Below are positions 26,081-35,007 of a stretch of DNA of 64,000 nucleotides, one piece after another. Where the stretch lies: assembly GCF_006120725.1 (NCBI RefSeq), contig NZ_SWMU01000004.1, forward strand, positions 124,001-188,000, written 5' to 3'. Each line of letters begins with the position of its first letter. The first letter of the stretch is position 1. The DNA comes from Mesohalobacter halotolerans (GTDB lineage Bacteria; Bacteroidota; Bacteroidia; Flavobacteriales; Flavobacteriaceae). The notes below the pieces were generated by a model. It was given only the letters and a program-made list of their open reading frames with translations. It had not been told where the DNA came from and did no database searches. A program made the position numbers and the translations under genes.

Positions 26081-26716
26081 ATGCCCGAACATAAAATTTC
26101 ATACTCAACTCAAAAAACCTACTCAACCTTAAATCAATTGACTGATAAAACTGAAAATATTTGGTTTGTTTGTCATGGATTGGGATATTTGAGTCGGTAT
26201 TTCATTGAATATTTTTCAGTTCTAGATTCTGATAAAAATTACATCATCGCTCCACAAGCGCCGTCAAAATATTATCAAGACAAAAATTTTAAACGCATTG
26301 GTGCGTCTTGGCTTACACGAGAAGAAACGCAACTTGAGATGCAAAACATCAAAGCCTGCTTTAATGCCATTTATCAAAAAGAAATACAACCTTATCCTGA
26401 TAAAAAACTTATCGTTTTAGGCTACTCACAAGGGGTTTCTGTCGCTATGCGCTGGATAGCACAATCAAAAATTAATTGTGATAAACTCTTGATACATTCA
26501 GGCGGTATTCCTGTGGAATTATGCGCTAAGGATTTTAAGGGTTTATCATTCAAGGCTTATTTAATTTACGGTAAGTCTGACCCTTACATCACAGAAAACA
26601 GAGCTCAACAAGAAATTCAAAAAGCCGAAAATTTGTTTGGGAATGATTTTGAAGTCTTAGCTTTTGAAGGAAAGCATGAAGTTAGTCAAGAGATTTTAAA
26701 GACTTTTGATAGGTGA
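26081..26716 (+). CDS. alpha/beta hydrolase, phospholipase/carboxylesterase type
   Basis: A 211-residue cytosolic serine hydrolase. The nucleophile elbow GYSQG (about 115-119) follows the strand KKLIVL; the acid Asp is probably in YGKSDPYIT (about 166-174) and the base His in FEGKHEVS (about 200-207). VCHGLGYLSRYF (about 30-41) provides the oxyanion loop. The pattern is that of the YpfH/carboxylesterase 2 group acting on small esters or lysophospholipids. There is no signal peptide. The gene is alone and divergent from the men operon, giving no hint of a specific substrate. Confidence 0.88.
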   Translation: MPEHKISYSTQKTYSTLNQLTDKTENIWFVCHGLGYLSRYFIEYFSVLDSDKNYIIAPQAPSKYYQDKNFKRIGASWLTREETQLEMQNIKACFNAIYQKEIQPYPDKKLIVLGYSQGVSVAMRWIAQSKINCDKLLIHSGGIPVELCAKDFKGLSFKAYLIYGKSDPYITENRAQQEIQKAENLFGNDFEVLAFEGKHEVSQEILKTFDR

Positions 26717-26864
26717 GTTTTTCTCACAAACCTGTCTGTATCCTATGATTAAACCAACCTAAGAATATTAAATTTATTTCACTTATAATCATTATTATTT
26801 ATCCTCACTAGTAAACGACCAGAGGTGACGACGTAACTGCTTAATAAATCATAAATATAACCTT

Positions 26865-26898
26865 AGATTGCTTCGTCGTAAGCTCCTCGCAATGACGT
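26865..26898. repeat. short dispersed-type palindromic repeat (CATTGCGAGGA...GAAGCAAT)
   Basis: Between two convergent genes, 26867-26871 (ATTGC) mirrors 26889-26893 (GCAAT). The inner bases GACGAAGC and GCGAGGAGC belong to a GC-rich block unlike the surrounding A+T-rich spacer. On the minus strand it reads CGTCATTGCGAGGAGC followed by GACGAAGCAATCT. This phrase resembles a mobile intergenic palindrome seen in many bacterial genomes. Only one copy is in the window, so its dispersed nature is from memory, not shown here. Confidence 0.45.
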
Positions 26899-26940
26899 TT
26901 AATTAGAATTTGCTAGAATCTGAAAAAATATTATTGTGAT

Positions 26941-28239
26941 TTAGTTAAGACCATTAACGATGTCAACCAACTTCTCTGTCAATGCTTTACGGTGATAAAC
27001 TTTAATATTATTTGATTTGACTTGGAGTTTTCCTCGCATAAAAGCTTTAAAATAGGTTTTAATTTGATTCTTGAGTACACTTATTTCTTCATAATCAAAG
27101 GCTGAACCTGCCTTATGTTTAGAAATTAGTTTAGCCACATCCCAATCTTGTGGCCCAACCCCAAGAATGGGACGTCTCGCTTGTAAATATTCAAAAAACT
27201 TACCTGGAATAATGCCTTGGGTTTGTATCAAATCTTTTTCTATTAATAATAAAACTTGTGCGCTAAACATTTGTTGCTGAGCATCTTTATGGGGTAAATA
27301 ACCTAAAAACGTAGAATGTTTTTGTAAGTCGTATTGTCGTAGACTATCGATAATATTTTGACTCACCTGTCCGATAAACTTGAGCTCTAAATTGTTTTTA
27401 AAATGTTCGTCTTCTTCTACTAACTCGGCTAAAACCCGCCATAAGTTCTCAGGGTTGCGTTCGCTCATCAATGTGCCGACATGTGCTAAACTAAAATTCT
27501 CATCAAGTTCAAAACTAACATCAGTATCATCAAAACCATTGGTAATCAAACTCACAGGTTTTGCAGTTTTTTGTTGAAACTCTTTTCGGGTGCTTGGACT
27601 CGTCACTGTGATTTGGTCTGCTGTAGTTAAAACTTCTTCTTCCATCTGCTGATGTTTTTCAGCTGAAGATGGCGTTAATTTGAGGTCCTTGTGATAACCA
27701 ATATTCACCCAAGGGTCACGAAAATCTGCAACCCAAGGTATTTCAGGATATTTCAATTTTAAACAATAGCCGATACGATGCAAACTATGCGGTGGTCCAG
27801 TCGTGATGATCGCATCAAAATTGGTTTTATCTAATAGTTTTGAAATGCGCCTTACAGAAGGTTTTATCCAAAACATTCTGGCATCTGGAACAAAATAGTT
27901 GCCTCGTATATAGAGTAAAGCTTTTTGTATAAAGTTTTGTTTTTTCGGAGCTTTAATAATGCCTTTGCTTAAAGATTGGGTGTCTTTTTTAGAAAATATT
28001 TTGGCTAAAGCATAAGGCTCGATAATAGAAGATTTAGTTACTTCAACATGTTTTGGAATTTCAAATTCCAGGCTTTTATCAGTAATGGGGTAATGCGGAT
28101 TTTTGGGCACAAAAACTGTAGGTTGAATGTTAAAATCTTTCAGGTATTTTACAAATTTCAACCAGCGTTGGACGCCTGGTCCGCCCGCTGGTGGCCAGTA
28201 ATACAAAACAATCAATACTTTTCTTGGTGTTTTAGTCAT
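26941..28239 (-). CDS. glycosyltransferase family 4 protein
   Basis: A 432-residue GT-B glycosyltransferase. The N-terminal Rossmann half starts VLIVLYYWPPAGGPGVQRWLKF (about 8-29), with the glycine-rich acceptor loop, and the donor half includes AHVGTLMSERNPENLW (about 257-272), FIGQVS and the terminal FEYLQARRPILGVGP segment with the expected Glu (about 353-367). I start at ATG 28239, which overlaps the yfhO stop by 8 bp (ATGACTAA); a longer frame to 28284 would enter yfhO deeply. Coupling with YfhO suggests a joint role in envelope or lipid-linked glycan assembly. The sugar is unknown. Confidence 0.88.
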   Translation of the reverse strand: MTKTPRKVLIVLYYWPPAGGPGVQRWLKFVKYLKDFNIQPTVFVPKNPHYPITDKSLEFEIPKHVEVTKSSIIEPYALAKIFSKKDTQSLSKGIIKAPKKQNFIQKALLYIRGNYFVPDARMFWIKPSVRRISKLLDKTNFDAIITTGPPHSLHRIGYCLKLKYPEIPWVADFRDPWVNIGYHKDLKLTPSSAEKHQQMEEEVLTTADQITVTSPSTRKEFQQKTAKPVSLITNGFDDTDVSFELDENFSLAHVGTLMSERNPENLWRVLAELVEEDEHFKNNLELKFIGQVSQNIIDSLRQYDLQKHSTFLGYLPHKDAQQQMFSAQVLLLIEKDLIQTQGIIPGKFFEYLQARRPILGVGPQDWDVAKLISKHKAGSAFDYEEISVLKNQIKTYFKAFMRGKLQVKSNNIKVYHRKALTEKLVDIVNGLN

Positions 28240-30673
28240 CTTTGACCTGGGTTGAAGACCGTTTTGAGAACTTAAAAACTCCAAAGGCCAAAACCAAAAT
28301 AAATAAAATATGTCCAGCCAAACTTAAACGACTTCCTGTTTTAATCACTTGGGGTTCAAATTTGAATTCGATTTGATGTTTGCCTTTTGGAATAGATAAA
28401 CCTCTTAAAGTATAATCTACTTGAATATGATTTACAGGTTCACCGTCAATAAAGGCTTGCCAACCTTTAGGATAATACATTTCTGAGAAAACAGCAAAAC
28501 CTTTATTCTGATTTTGACTTTCATAAACCAAATGGTTCATTTTGTAGTCAATAAGTTCAATTGTGGCCAAAGATTCTATTTGAAGTTGTTGCTGTTCAAT
28601 TTCAGACGTGAACTTCTGTTTTATAATTGCTGTAGTTTTTGTATCAATGTCATTTAAAGCTAAAATAGCAGCATTGTCATCTTTGACGACTTTCAATGAA
28701 TCTACAAACCAAGCATTACCATTCGCGTCAGGATTAGGCTGAGCTATGAGTTCACCTTGGTTTTCAATGATGTTGTATTTGACATTAAACATATTTAAAA
28801 CCTCACGATTGCCCTTAGCAATATGAAAATCAAAAATATCTTGGATGCGTTGAGGTTTTGCTGCATGATAACCACCAAAGGATTTGTGAAAATAAGAGGC
28901 GCGAGCAGAATTAAATGGACTTTCGCTCAAATCTAAAACTCGAAAATGGCTTTTGTCTTTTAAAATTTCTTGGTCAGCAGAATTGGCTTGAAAAGGCTTT
29001 TTCATTTGAATTTTAGACACAAAATCCTCTTCATTCACGTAGCGTTTATCAACTAAAACCAAATCTAAAACGCAAATGACACCAATAATCAAAATTGCCC
29101 ACTGCATTTTGAGTTTTTGCTGTAACCAAAACCACAATATTCCCAAAATTATAACTACTATAAAAAGCGAACGCCAAGCATCTGCCATAAACACCGCTTG
29201 ACGGTCAAGCTTTAAAGCTCTTACAAATCCAGCACCATATTGCTGCATAAAATAAGAATCTGAACCACCAGAGAAATCAAATAAAACAGTTTTAAATAAC
29301 ATAAAAAACACAAGCAAACCACCTGTGATTATTCCAGACATCTTTAGGGCTTTTAGTCTGGTTTCTTTTGATGTTTTTTCACTGAAAAAATAAGCCAAAC
29401 CTACAAAAGCCATCAACGGCACACAAAGTTCAATTAAAACTTGGATAGAGGATACCGCTCTAAATTTGTCATACAAGGGCACATAATCGATAAACAATTG
29501 GGTTAAAACCGAAAAATTATCACCCCAAGATAACAGCAAAGCTAAAATCGACCCGACAACAATCCAGGTTTTGAACTTACTTCTGACAAGAAATAAAGCT
29601 AAAACAAATAAGGCTAAGACACCTGCGCCGATGTAAGCAGGTGCGGCAACATAAGTTTGATCACCCCAATATAATGGAACGTTTTCAAGAAACCCTTTAG
29701 CTTGCGAAGGTGATGCGCCCATACTTAAAAGCTCTTCGTATGTTTCGGAATCTGAAGAAAGTGATTCAGCATTTGAACCGCCCATAAATCTTGGCATAAG
29801 CCAATTAAAGGTCTCAGCTATACCATAACTGTATTCTGTGATATAATCGTATTCTAATGCCGATTGTTCAGATTTGGGTTGACCATTAGGTGTAATACTT
29901 ACAGTAGTTTCTCCTCTCGTGCTGTATTGGGTGTATTCTTGTGTAGCGAGTAAATTTGTGGCATTAAGACTTAAGCCGAGAATAGCAGCAGCAAAAGCTA
30001 AACCAACGGCTTTTGAAAATTTAAGTAATGCCTTATGTTTTATCGCTTCTATTAAATATACAACACCTATGACTACACAAAGTAATGTTAAATAATAAGT
30101 CATTTGAAAGTGGTTGGCAGCAATCTCCAATGCCATACCCAATGCCAAAGTGATAAATCCTAAAATATATTTATGCCGCAAACACAATAAAACACCGGCT
30201 ATAACCATCGGCATATAGGCAATGGCATGCGCTTTGGCGTTATGACCTACTCCTAGAATAATAATGAGGTATGTCGAAAACCCAAACGCCAAGGCTCCAA
30301 AAAAAGCAATGAGTGGTTTGACTCGCATGACAAGAAGTAAAATGTAAAGTCCTACAAAATACAAGAATAAATAATCTACTGGTCGCGGCAAAAAACGGAG
30401 AAATCGATCGAATGATTTGATGTAGTGATGTGGATAATTCGCACCAACTTGATAGGACGGCATACCGCCAAAAGCGTTATCTATCCAATAGGGTTCTTCA
30501 TCGTGATTTTCAACATGGGCTTTTCTATCATCGGCCATCCCAATATACTGAACGATATCACCTTGGTATATGATTTTATCTTGTAAAACCGGATAGAAAT
30601 ACGCTACGGCAACAATAATAAAACCTAAAATGATTCCTGAATGTATACCGACAGTTTTCCAGTTGATTTTCAT
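28232..30673 (-). CDS. YfhO family multi-membrane-spanning protein
   Basis: An 813-residue polytopic membrane protein, with about a dozen hydrophobic helices (for example GIILGFIIVAVAYFYPV near the start and LAGHILFILVLAFGVFKF at the end). A periplasmic C-terminal region contains YHAAKPQRIQD and MYYPKGWQAFIDGEPV, the latter typical of YfhO. YfhO proteins are GT-C-like, and in Firmicutes assist glycosylation of teichoic acids; in Bacteroidota the role is open. ATG 30673 is preferred; a TTG 30 bases upstream would overlap the preceding stop. It lies 22 bp after the small DUF4834-like gene and is coupled to the glycosyltransferase. Confidence 0.9.
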   Translation of the reverse strand: MKINWKTVGIHSGIILGFIIVAVAYFYPVLQDKIIYQGDIVQYIGMADDRKAHVENHDEEPYWIDNAFGGMPSYQVGANYPHHYIKSFDRFLRFLPRPVDYLFLYFVGLYILLLVMRVKPLIAFFGALAFGFSTYLIIILGVGHNAKAHAIAYMPMVIAGVLLCLRHKYILGFITLALGMALEIAANHFQMTYYLTLLCVVIGVVYLIEAIKHKALLKFSKAVGLAFAAAILGLSLNATNLLATQEYTQYSTRGETTVSITPNGQPKSEQSALEYDYITEYSYGIAETFNWLMPRFMGGSNAESLSSDSETYEELLSMGASPSQAKGFLENVPLYWGDQTYVAAPAYIGAGVLALFVLALFLVRSKFKTWIVVGSILALLLSWGDNFSVLTQLFIDYVPLYDKFRAVSSIQVLIELCVPLMAFVGLAYFFSEKTSKETRLKALKMSGIITGGLLVFFMLFKTVLFDFSGGSDSYFMQQYGAGFVRALKLDRQAVFMADAWRSLFIVVIILGILWFWLQQKLKMQWAILIIGVICVLDLVLVDKRYVNEEDFVSKIQMKKPFQANSADQEILKDKSHFRVLDLSESPFNSARASYFHKSFGGYHAAKPQRIQDIFDFHIAKGNREVLNMFNVKYNIIENQGELIAQPNPDANGNAWFVDSLKVVKDDNAAILALNDIDTKTTAIIKQKFTSEIEQQQLQIESLATIELIDYKMNHLVYESQNQNKGFAVFSEMYYPKGWQAFIDGEPVNHIQVDYTLRGLSIPKGKHQIEFKFEPQVIKTGSRLSLAGHILFILVLAFGVFKFSKRSSTQVKDD

Positions 30674-30695
30674 AAAAAGAAAATTTTGTGGCAAA

Positions 30696-30953
30696 TTAAT
30701 CAATTTCTTCGTAGTCGATATACTCGCCTACTTTTTCTTTATCAGATTTTTCTTTCTTTTTACTGCTTTGCTTTGATGTAGAATAGTTTTTTTGAAATGG
30801 ATTTTGGCTTTGGTTTTCATAGCTTTTCTGTGCTTTTTTGCCTAGATATTGAACAAAATATTTCAACAAATATGGAAATGCCCATTTTAGAATTATACGA
30901 AGTATCCAAAATCCAATAATGATATATAAAAGTGTGATGAAAAAATCTTGCAT
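30696..30953 (-). CDS. small membrane protein, DUF4834-like
   Basis: An 85-residue protein with one long hydrophobic stretch (FFITLLYIIIGFWILRIILKWAFPYLL, about 4-30, described as a span) and a charged, Lys/Ser/Gln-rich tail ending EYIDYEEID. Flavobacteria commonly carry such a protein directly before yfhO, matching my recollection of DUF4834. It probably sits in the inner membrane with a cytosolic tail. A -7 box lies about 20 bases upstream, so it leads the transcript with yfhO and the glycosyltransferase. Confidence 0.7.
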   Translation of the reverse strand: MQDFFITLLYIIIGFWILRIILKWAFPYLLKYFVQYLGKKAQKSYENQSQNPFQKNYSTSKQSSKKKEKSDKEKVGEYIDYEEID

Positions 30954-30971
30954 AAAAAAACTTTGAATTTA

Positions 30972-30979
30972 CAAAGTTA
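30972..30979 (-). promoter_or_regulatory. putative -7 promoter element of the DUF4834-yfhO-GT4 operon
   Basis: The minus strand reads TAACTTTG, matching TAnnTTTG, ending 19 bases before the ATG at 30953. No -33 TTG lies at proper distance. Confidence 0.45.
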
Positions 30980-31191
30980 AACAACTCAATATGAAATCGT
31001 ATTAAGAGGTTATTAAAGTTAAGGTTTTATAAGTCATTACAAGATTCCAAATTATCAGTCTATGTTTTGGTGAGACCTATGAACTATACGCTTAGAAAAC
31101 ACAGAGAGATGATTTGTCACTACGATTCACCTGATATGACAACAAATACAAACGAATACAACTCAAAAACTCAGGACATCTATTTTTTTAA

Positions 31192-31199
31192 TACATTTG
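31192..31199 (+). promoter_or_regulatory. putative -7 promoter element of the outer-membrane barrel gene
   Basis: TACATTTG matches TAnnTTTG, 22 bases before the ATG at 31221. A longer in-frame TTG start at 31197 lies within this box and is therefore rejected. Confidence 0.5.
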
Positions 31200-31220
31200 T
31201 TTAGAAATATTATTTTGCCT

Positions 31221-32129
31221 ATGAAAACTTTTTTTGTTGTATTGGTGTTTTTAAGTTTTTCGTTTTTATCAACAGCTCAATATACAGAGACTATTAACTC
31301 TAACAGGCCTGGGGCTTCTTTTGGTGCCTATAGTGTTGGTACAAACGTTATACAGGTAGAAGGCGGCGTTGGTTTTGGGAATGATGAACACGATTTGCAA
31401 CGGACCAATACGGATAATTTTTTTATAGATTATGCGCTAAGATATGGGTTAATTTTAGAAGAGTTGGAATTGATTTTAGAAGGCAGGTTTGCCTTTGCTG
31501 ACGAAACCAATATGAGAAGTAGTGTAACACAAAATTTCTCTTTTTCTAACTTTCAGACCAATACAATTGGGGCTAAATATTTACTTTTTGATCCTCATAA
31601 AAAAAAGCAGGTAGAAGGTCCAAATGTTTATAGTTATCATGCCAATAATAGCGTACAATGGGGTGATTTGATCCCTGCCGTTTCACTTTATGCTGGTGCA
31701 AATATTTTATATGGTGACAATCCTTTTATGTTTGAAGATGAGCCTAGTGTTTCATCAAAATTTGCATTATCAGCACAAAGTAATTTAGACAGAACAGTTG
31801 TTGTAATTAATATCATTGCAGATAAAGTCGAAACTGACTTCCCTAGCTATAGCGGTATATTAACTGTTACTCATGCTCTGGACAGCCGGTTTTCTATTTT
31901 TGGTGAGATTCAGTCTACGGTAAGTGATATTTACAGTGATGAGTTACTAAGAGCAGGTGGTGCTTATCTATTCAACAAAAATTTACAACTAGATCTCTTT
32001 GGGTTAATTAATTTTAAAAATACTCCTCAACGTTGGTTGGCTGTTATTGGCTTATCTTATCGTTTTGATAATTTTCATGAAGATTATTACATTAAAGATA
32101 ATGATGATGAAGATGAAAATAATTTCTAA
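31221..32129 (+). CDS. outer-membrane beta-barrel protein, transporter/MetA-like
   Basis: A 302-residue exported protein. A signal peptide ending FLSTAQ is followed by TINSNRPGASFGAYSVGTNVIQVEGG, the phrase common to the bacterial transporter/phenol MetA-degradation barrel family, then alternating beta strands to a short acidic tail (EDYYIKDNDDEDE). The alternating hydrophobic pattern and terminal strand (WLAVIGLSYRF) suit a barrel of about 12 strands, although the acidic tail after the last strand is unusual for a BAM signal. Substrate unknown. It is monocistronic and ends convergent to recG. Confidence 0.75.
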   Translation: MKTFFVVLVFLSFSFLSTAQYTETINSNRPGASFGAYSVGTNVIQVEGGVGFGNDEHDLQRTNTDNFFIDYALRYGLILEELELILEGRFAFADETNMRSSVTQNFSFSNFQTNTIGAKYLLFDPHKKKQVEGPNVYSYHANNSVQWGDLIPAVSLYAGANILYGDNPFMFEDEPSVSSKFALSAQSNLDRTVVVINIIADKVETDFPSYSGILTVTHALDSRFSIFGEIQSTVSDIYSDELLRAGGAYLFNKNLQLDLFGLINFKNTPQRWLAVIGLSYRFDNFHEDYYIKDNDDEDENNF

Positions 32130-32159
32130 TCGTCTAATAAATTATTATACTTTTTAAAT

Positions 32160-34265
32160 TTAACTTATATAATTCCATTTAAATTTATGTTGGGTCAACC
32201 TTATAAATTTTTCTTTTAGTGTTTGATGTTCTGCATTTTCGAGATTGGGATCTTTTTTTAAGATCCTAATCGCATAATGCCTAGCACTTTCAAGAATAGA
32301 TTTATCCTTTACAACATCAGCAATTTTTAGATTTAATAATCCGCTTTGTTGTGTTCCCATTAAATCTCCTGGACCGCGTAATTTCAAATCGACTTCTGCA
32401 ATTTGAAAACCGTCATTGGTTTGGGTCATTGTTTGCAGTCTGGTTTTAGCATCTTCACTAAGTTTATGGCTTGTCATCAATATACAATAGCTCTGCTCAG
32501 CACCACGTCCTACTCTACCCCGAAGTTGGTGCAATTGAGATAAGCCAAAACGTTCAGCACTTTCAATTACCATAACACTTGCGTTAGGAATATTTACACC
32601 AACTTCAATCACAGTCGTGGCTACCATAATTTGAGTTTCACCATTAACAAATCTTTGCATTTCAGCAGCTTTATCTTCCGGTTTCATTTTACCATATACA
32701 ATTGAAATTTGATATTGAGGTTTTGGGAATTCTCTAGAAATACTTTCATAACCATCCATTAAATCTTTATAATCAAAATTTGCAGATTCTTCTATTAATG
32801 GATAAACGACATAAACCTGACGACCTTTAGCGATTTGTTGTTTTATAAATTGAAATACTTTAAGCCGATTGGCATCATAGCGGTGAACAGTCTTTACGCT
32901 TTTTCGGCCTGGAGGTAATTCATCGATTACAGAAATATCCAGATCGCCGTACAAACTCATCGCCAGTGTTCTGGGGATAGGCGTTGCTGTCATGACCAAT
33001 ACGTTGGGTGGTAAGTCATTTTTCTTCCAAAGTTTAGCGCGTTGAGCGACACCAAAGCGATGCTGTTCGTCAATGATAGCAAATCCAAGATTATGGAATT
33101 TCACTTTATCTTCAATCAAAGCATGTGTTCCCACTAAAATATGTAAACTACCATTTTTAAGGTTCTGATGGATATCTCTACGCTGCTTTGTCGTAGACGA
33201 ACCCGTTAATAAGCTTATGGTGACACCCAACTGTTCACAATATTCAGCAATAGTCTGATAATGTTGTTGAGCAAGAATTTCGGTTGGTGCCATCATACAA
33301 GTCTGGTAACCATTATCAATAGCGATGAGCATACTCATAAAACCTACAATAGTTTTACCAGATCCAACATCACCTTGCAAAAGCCGATTCATATGAGCAG
33401 TTCGACCTAAATCACTTCTAATTTGTTTCAGTACTTTTTTTTGTGCATTTGTAAGTTTAAAAGGAAGAATTTCATTGTAAAATTTATTAAAAAAATTGCC
33501 TATTTGTTCAAATTTATAACTCTTTATTTTATGCTTGTGAAATAAATTTTTTCTGACTAATTGTAATTGAATAAAGAAAAACTCTTCCCACTTAAGCCTG
33601 AACTGAGCTTTTGCTAAATGTGCATTAGATTGTGGAAAGTGAATATTAAAATAAGCCTTAGAGGGTGAGGTCAATTTTAATTCTTGGATAATATTTTGGG
33701 GAAGTGTTTCTTCAAAAGGGGATTTTAATTCAGCAAACAATTGTTTTAAAATTCGGTTAAAAAATCGACTCCCTAGATTACTTTTATTCAATTTTTCAGT
33801 GCTTGAATATACCGGCTGAAGTTTGACACTAAAATCTTTTTTAAAATCCTCTAAAAATTCCATTTCTGGATGGACCATACTATATTGACCATTGAAATAT
33901 TTTACTTTTCCATAGATTACATATGGCACATTAATTTTCAAATTGTCTCTAATCCACTTATACCTCTTAAACCAAACCAATTCCATTTGTCCGGTTTTAT
34001 CTTCAAATGATGCTACTAAGCGTTTTCCTCTTTTTTGAGCTAGCATTCTTACTTCAGTAATAACACCAACTATTTGGACTTCGGCTGTACTATTTTGTAG
34101 CGCTTTAATTTTATAAAACTGGGTTCGGTCTACATAACGAAATGGGAAATAATTAATGAGATCTGCATATGTTTTGATACCCACTTCTTCTTCTAAAAGT
34201 TTTGCCCTTTGTGGGCCAACGCCCTTTAGATAAACTACAGGTGTTTTGAGTTGGTCATCTAGCAT
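32160..34265 (-). CDS. recG: ATP-dependent DNA helicase RecG
   Basis: A 701-residue branch-migrating helicase that reverses stalled forks. The N-terminal wedge domain (about 1-200) carries PVVYLKGVGPQRAKLL and an OB fold. Helicase motifs: I GDVGSGKT (about 300), II IIDEQHRFGVAQR (DEQH, about 398), III TATPIPRTLAM, and the C-terminal RGRVGRG (about 582) followed by the RecG-specific TRLQTMTQTNDGFQIAEVDLKLRGPGD region. Length and order are normal. It starts the minus-strand end of a group with only a 44 bp gap to the upstream hydroxylase gene, so cotranscription is possible. Confidence 0.97.
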   Translation of the reverse strand: MLDDQLKTPVVYLKGVGPQRAKLLEEEVGIKTYADLINYFPFRYVDRTQFYKIKALQNSTAEVQIVGVITEVRMLAQKRGKRLVASFEDKTGQMELVWFKRYKWIRDNLKINVPYVIYGKVKYFNGQYSMVHPEMEFLEDFKKDFSVKLQPVYSSTEKLNKSNLGSRFFNRILKQLFAELKSPFEETLPQNIIQELKLTSPSKAYFNIHFPQSNAHLAKAQFRLKWEEFFFIQLQLVRKNLFHKHKIKSYKFEQIGNFFNKFYNEILPFKLTNAQKKVLKQIRSDLGRTAHMNRLLQGDVGSGKTIVGFMSMLIAIDNGYQTCMMAPTEILAQQHYQTIAEYCEQLGVTISLLTGSSTTKQRRDIHQNLKNGSLHILVGTHALIEDKVKFHNLGFAIIDEQHRFGVAQRAKLWKKNDLPPNVLVMTATPIPRTLAMSLYGDLDISVIDELPPGRKSVKTVHRYDANRLKVFQFIKQQIAKGRQVYVVYPLIEESANFDYKDLMDGYESISREFPKPQYQISIVYGKMKPEDKAAEMQRFVNGETQIMVATTVIEVGVNIPNASVMVIESAERFGLSQLHQLRGRVGRGAEQSYCILMTSHKLSEDAKTRLQTMTQTNDGFQIAEVDLKLRGPGDLMGTQQSGLLNLKIADVVKDKSILESARHYAIRILKKDPNLENAEHQTLKEKFIRLTQHKFKWNYIS

Positions 34266-34309
34266 TTAACGAAGATAAGACAAGCTTTAAAAAATCTTAA
34301 TAAAGTGCA

Positions 34310-34939
34310 TTATTTTTTTGGCGGCATCGTACCAAAAACTCTATCCCAAAATGTATTAGACACACCAAAGGCTTTATCTGGGTATTTAAAATGATGAATG
34401 TTATGGTGTAACCAAATGTGTTTAAACCGTTTTGGGGGTTTTTTCACATGTATCGCTCGATGTACAAATGAATACATCAAATATCCACTAAAAAAACCTG
34501 GAAAAAAACCAAAACATAAATCAGGAATCTGCAATATTCTAAACAACAAATAAAACATACCGAATAATAAACTTGCCAAGATTAAGCCGGGAACAGGCGG
34601 CATAAGTAATCGAGTTTTATCTCTAGGAAACTTATGGTGTGAGCCATGCATGATGAAATGAAATCGTTGTACATACTTATTATCATTTATCCAATGAAAC
34701 AAAAAGCGATGCAACATATACTGTGCAAAAGTCCAAAACAGCAATCCAAAAACAAAAAGACCTACAAAAACTAAAGGATTTAAACCTATGTAGGCTATCG
34801 CAAAATAGGTAAAAAACGCAATACTCAAGCCGTAAACAATAACATTGGATAATGGGTTGGTTTTAGTCAATCGTTCTAAAAAAGGATTTTTAAAAATCCT
34901 CGCTTCACCGTGTTGATATTCTGTTGTGATTTTAGGCAT
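34310..34939 (-). CDS. sterol desaturase/fatty acid hydroxylase superfamily protein
   Basis: A 209-residue di-iron membrane enzyme. About four hydrophobic helices surround the histidine clusters HRFLFH (about 92-97), HFIMHGSHHKFP (about 107-118), HRAIH (about 165) and HHNIHHFKYP (about 182-191), the HX(3-4)H and HX(2-3)HH ligands of the family. It is most like fatty acid 2-hydroxylase (FA2H-type) proteins, so 2-hydroxylation of sphingolipid or other acyl chains, which Flavobacteriaceae make, is a fair inference. It sits between recG and the GSCFA gene with modest gaps. Confidence 0.85.
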   Translation of the reverse strand: MPKITTEYQHGEARIFKNPFLERLTKTNPLSNVIVYGLSIAFFTYFAIAYIGLNPLVFVGLFVFGLLFWTFAQYMLHRFLFHWINDNKYVQRFHFIMHGSHHKFPRDKTRLLMPPVPGLILASLLFGMFYLLFRILQIPDLCFGFFPGFFSGYLMYSFVHRAIHVKKPPKRFKHIWLHHNIHHFKYPDKAFGVSNTFWDRVFGTMPPKK

Positions 34940-35007
34940 TCTACGACTATATCTTTAACAAAAATATAAATTTATTTAATTAGTCGCAATTATAATTCAA
35001 GTATACG

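Noticed and set aside
26820-26900. CRISPR-like repeat
   Set aside because: Only one copy of the palindrome exists in the window and there are no regular spacers or cas genes.
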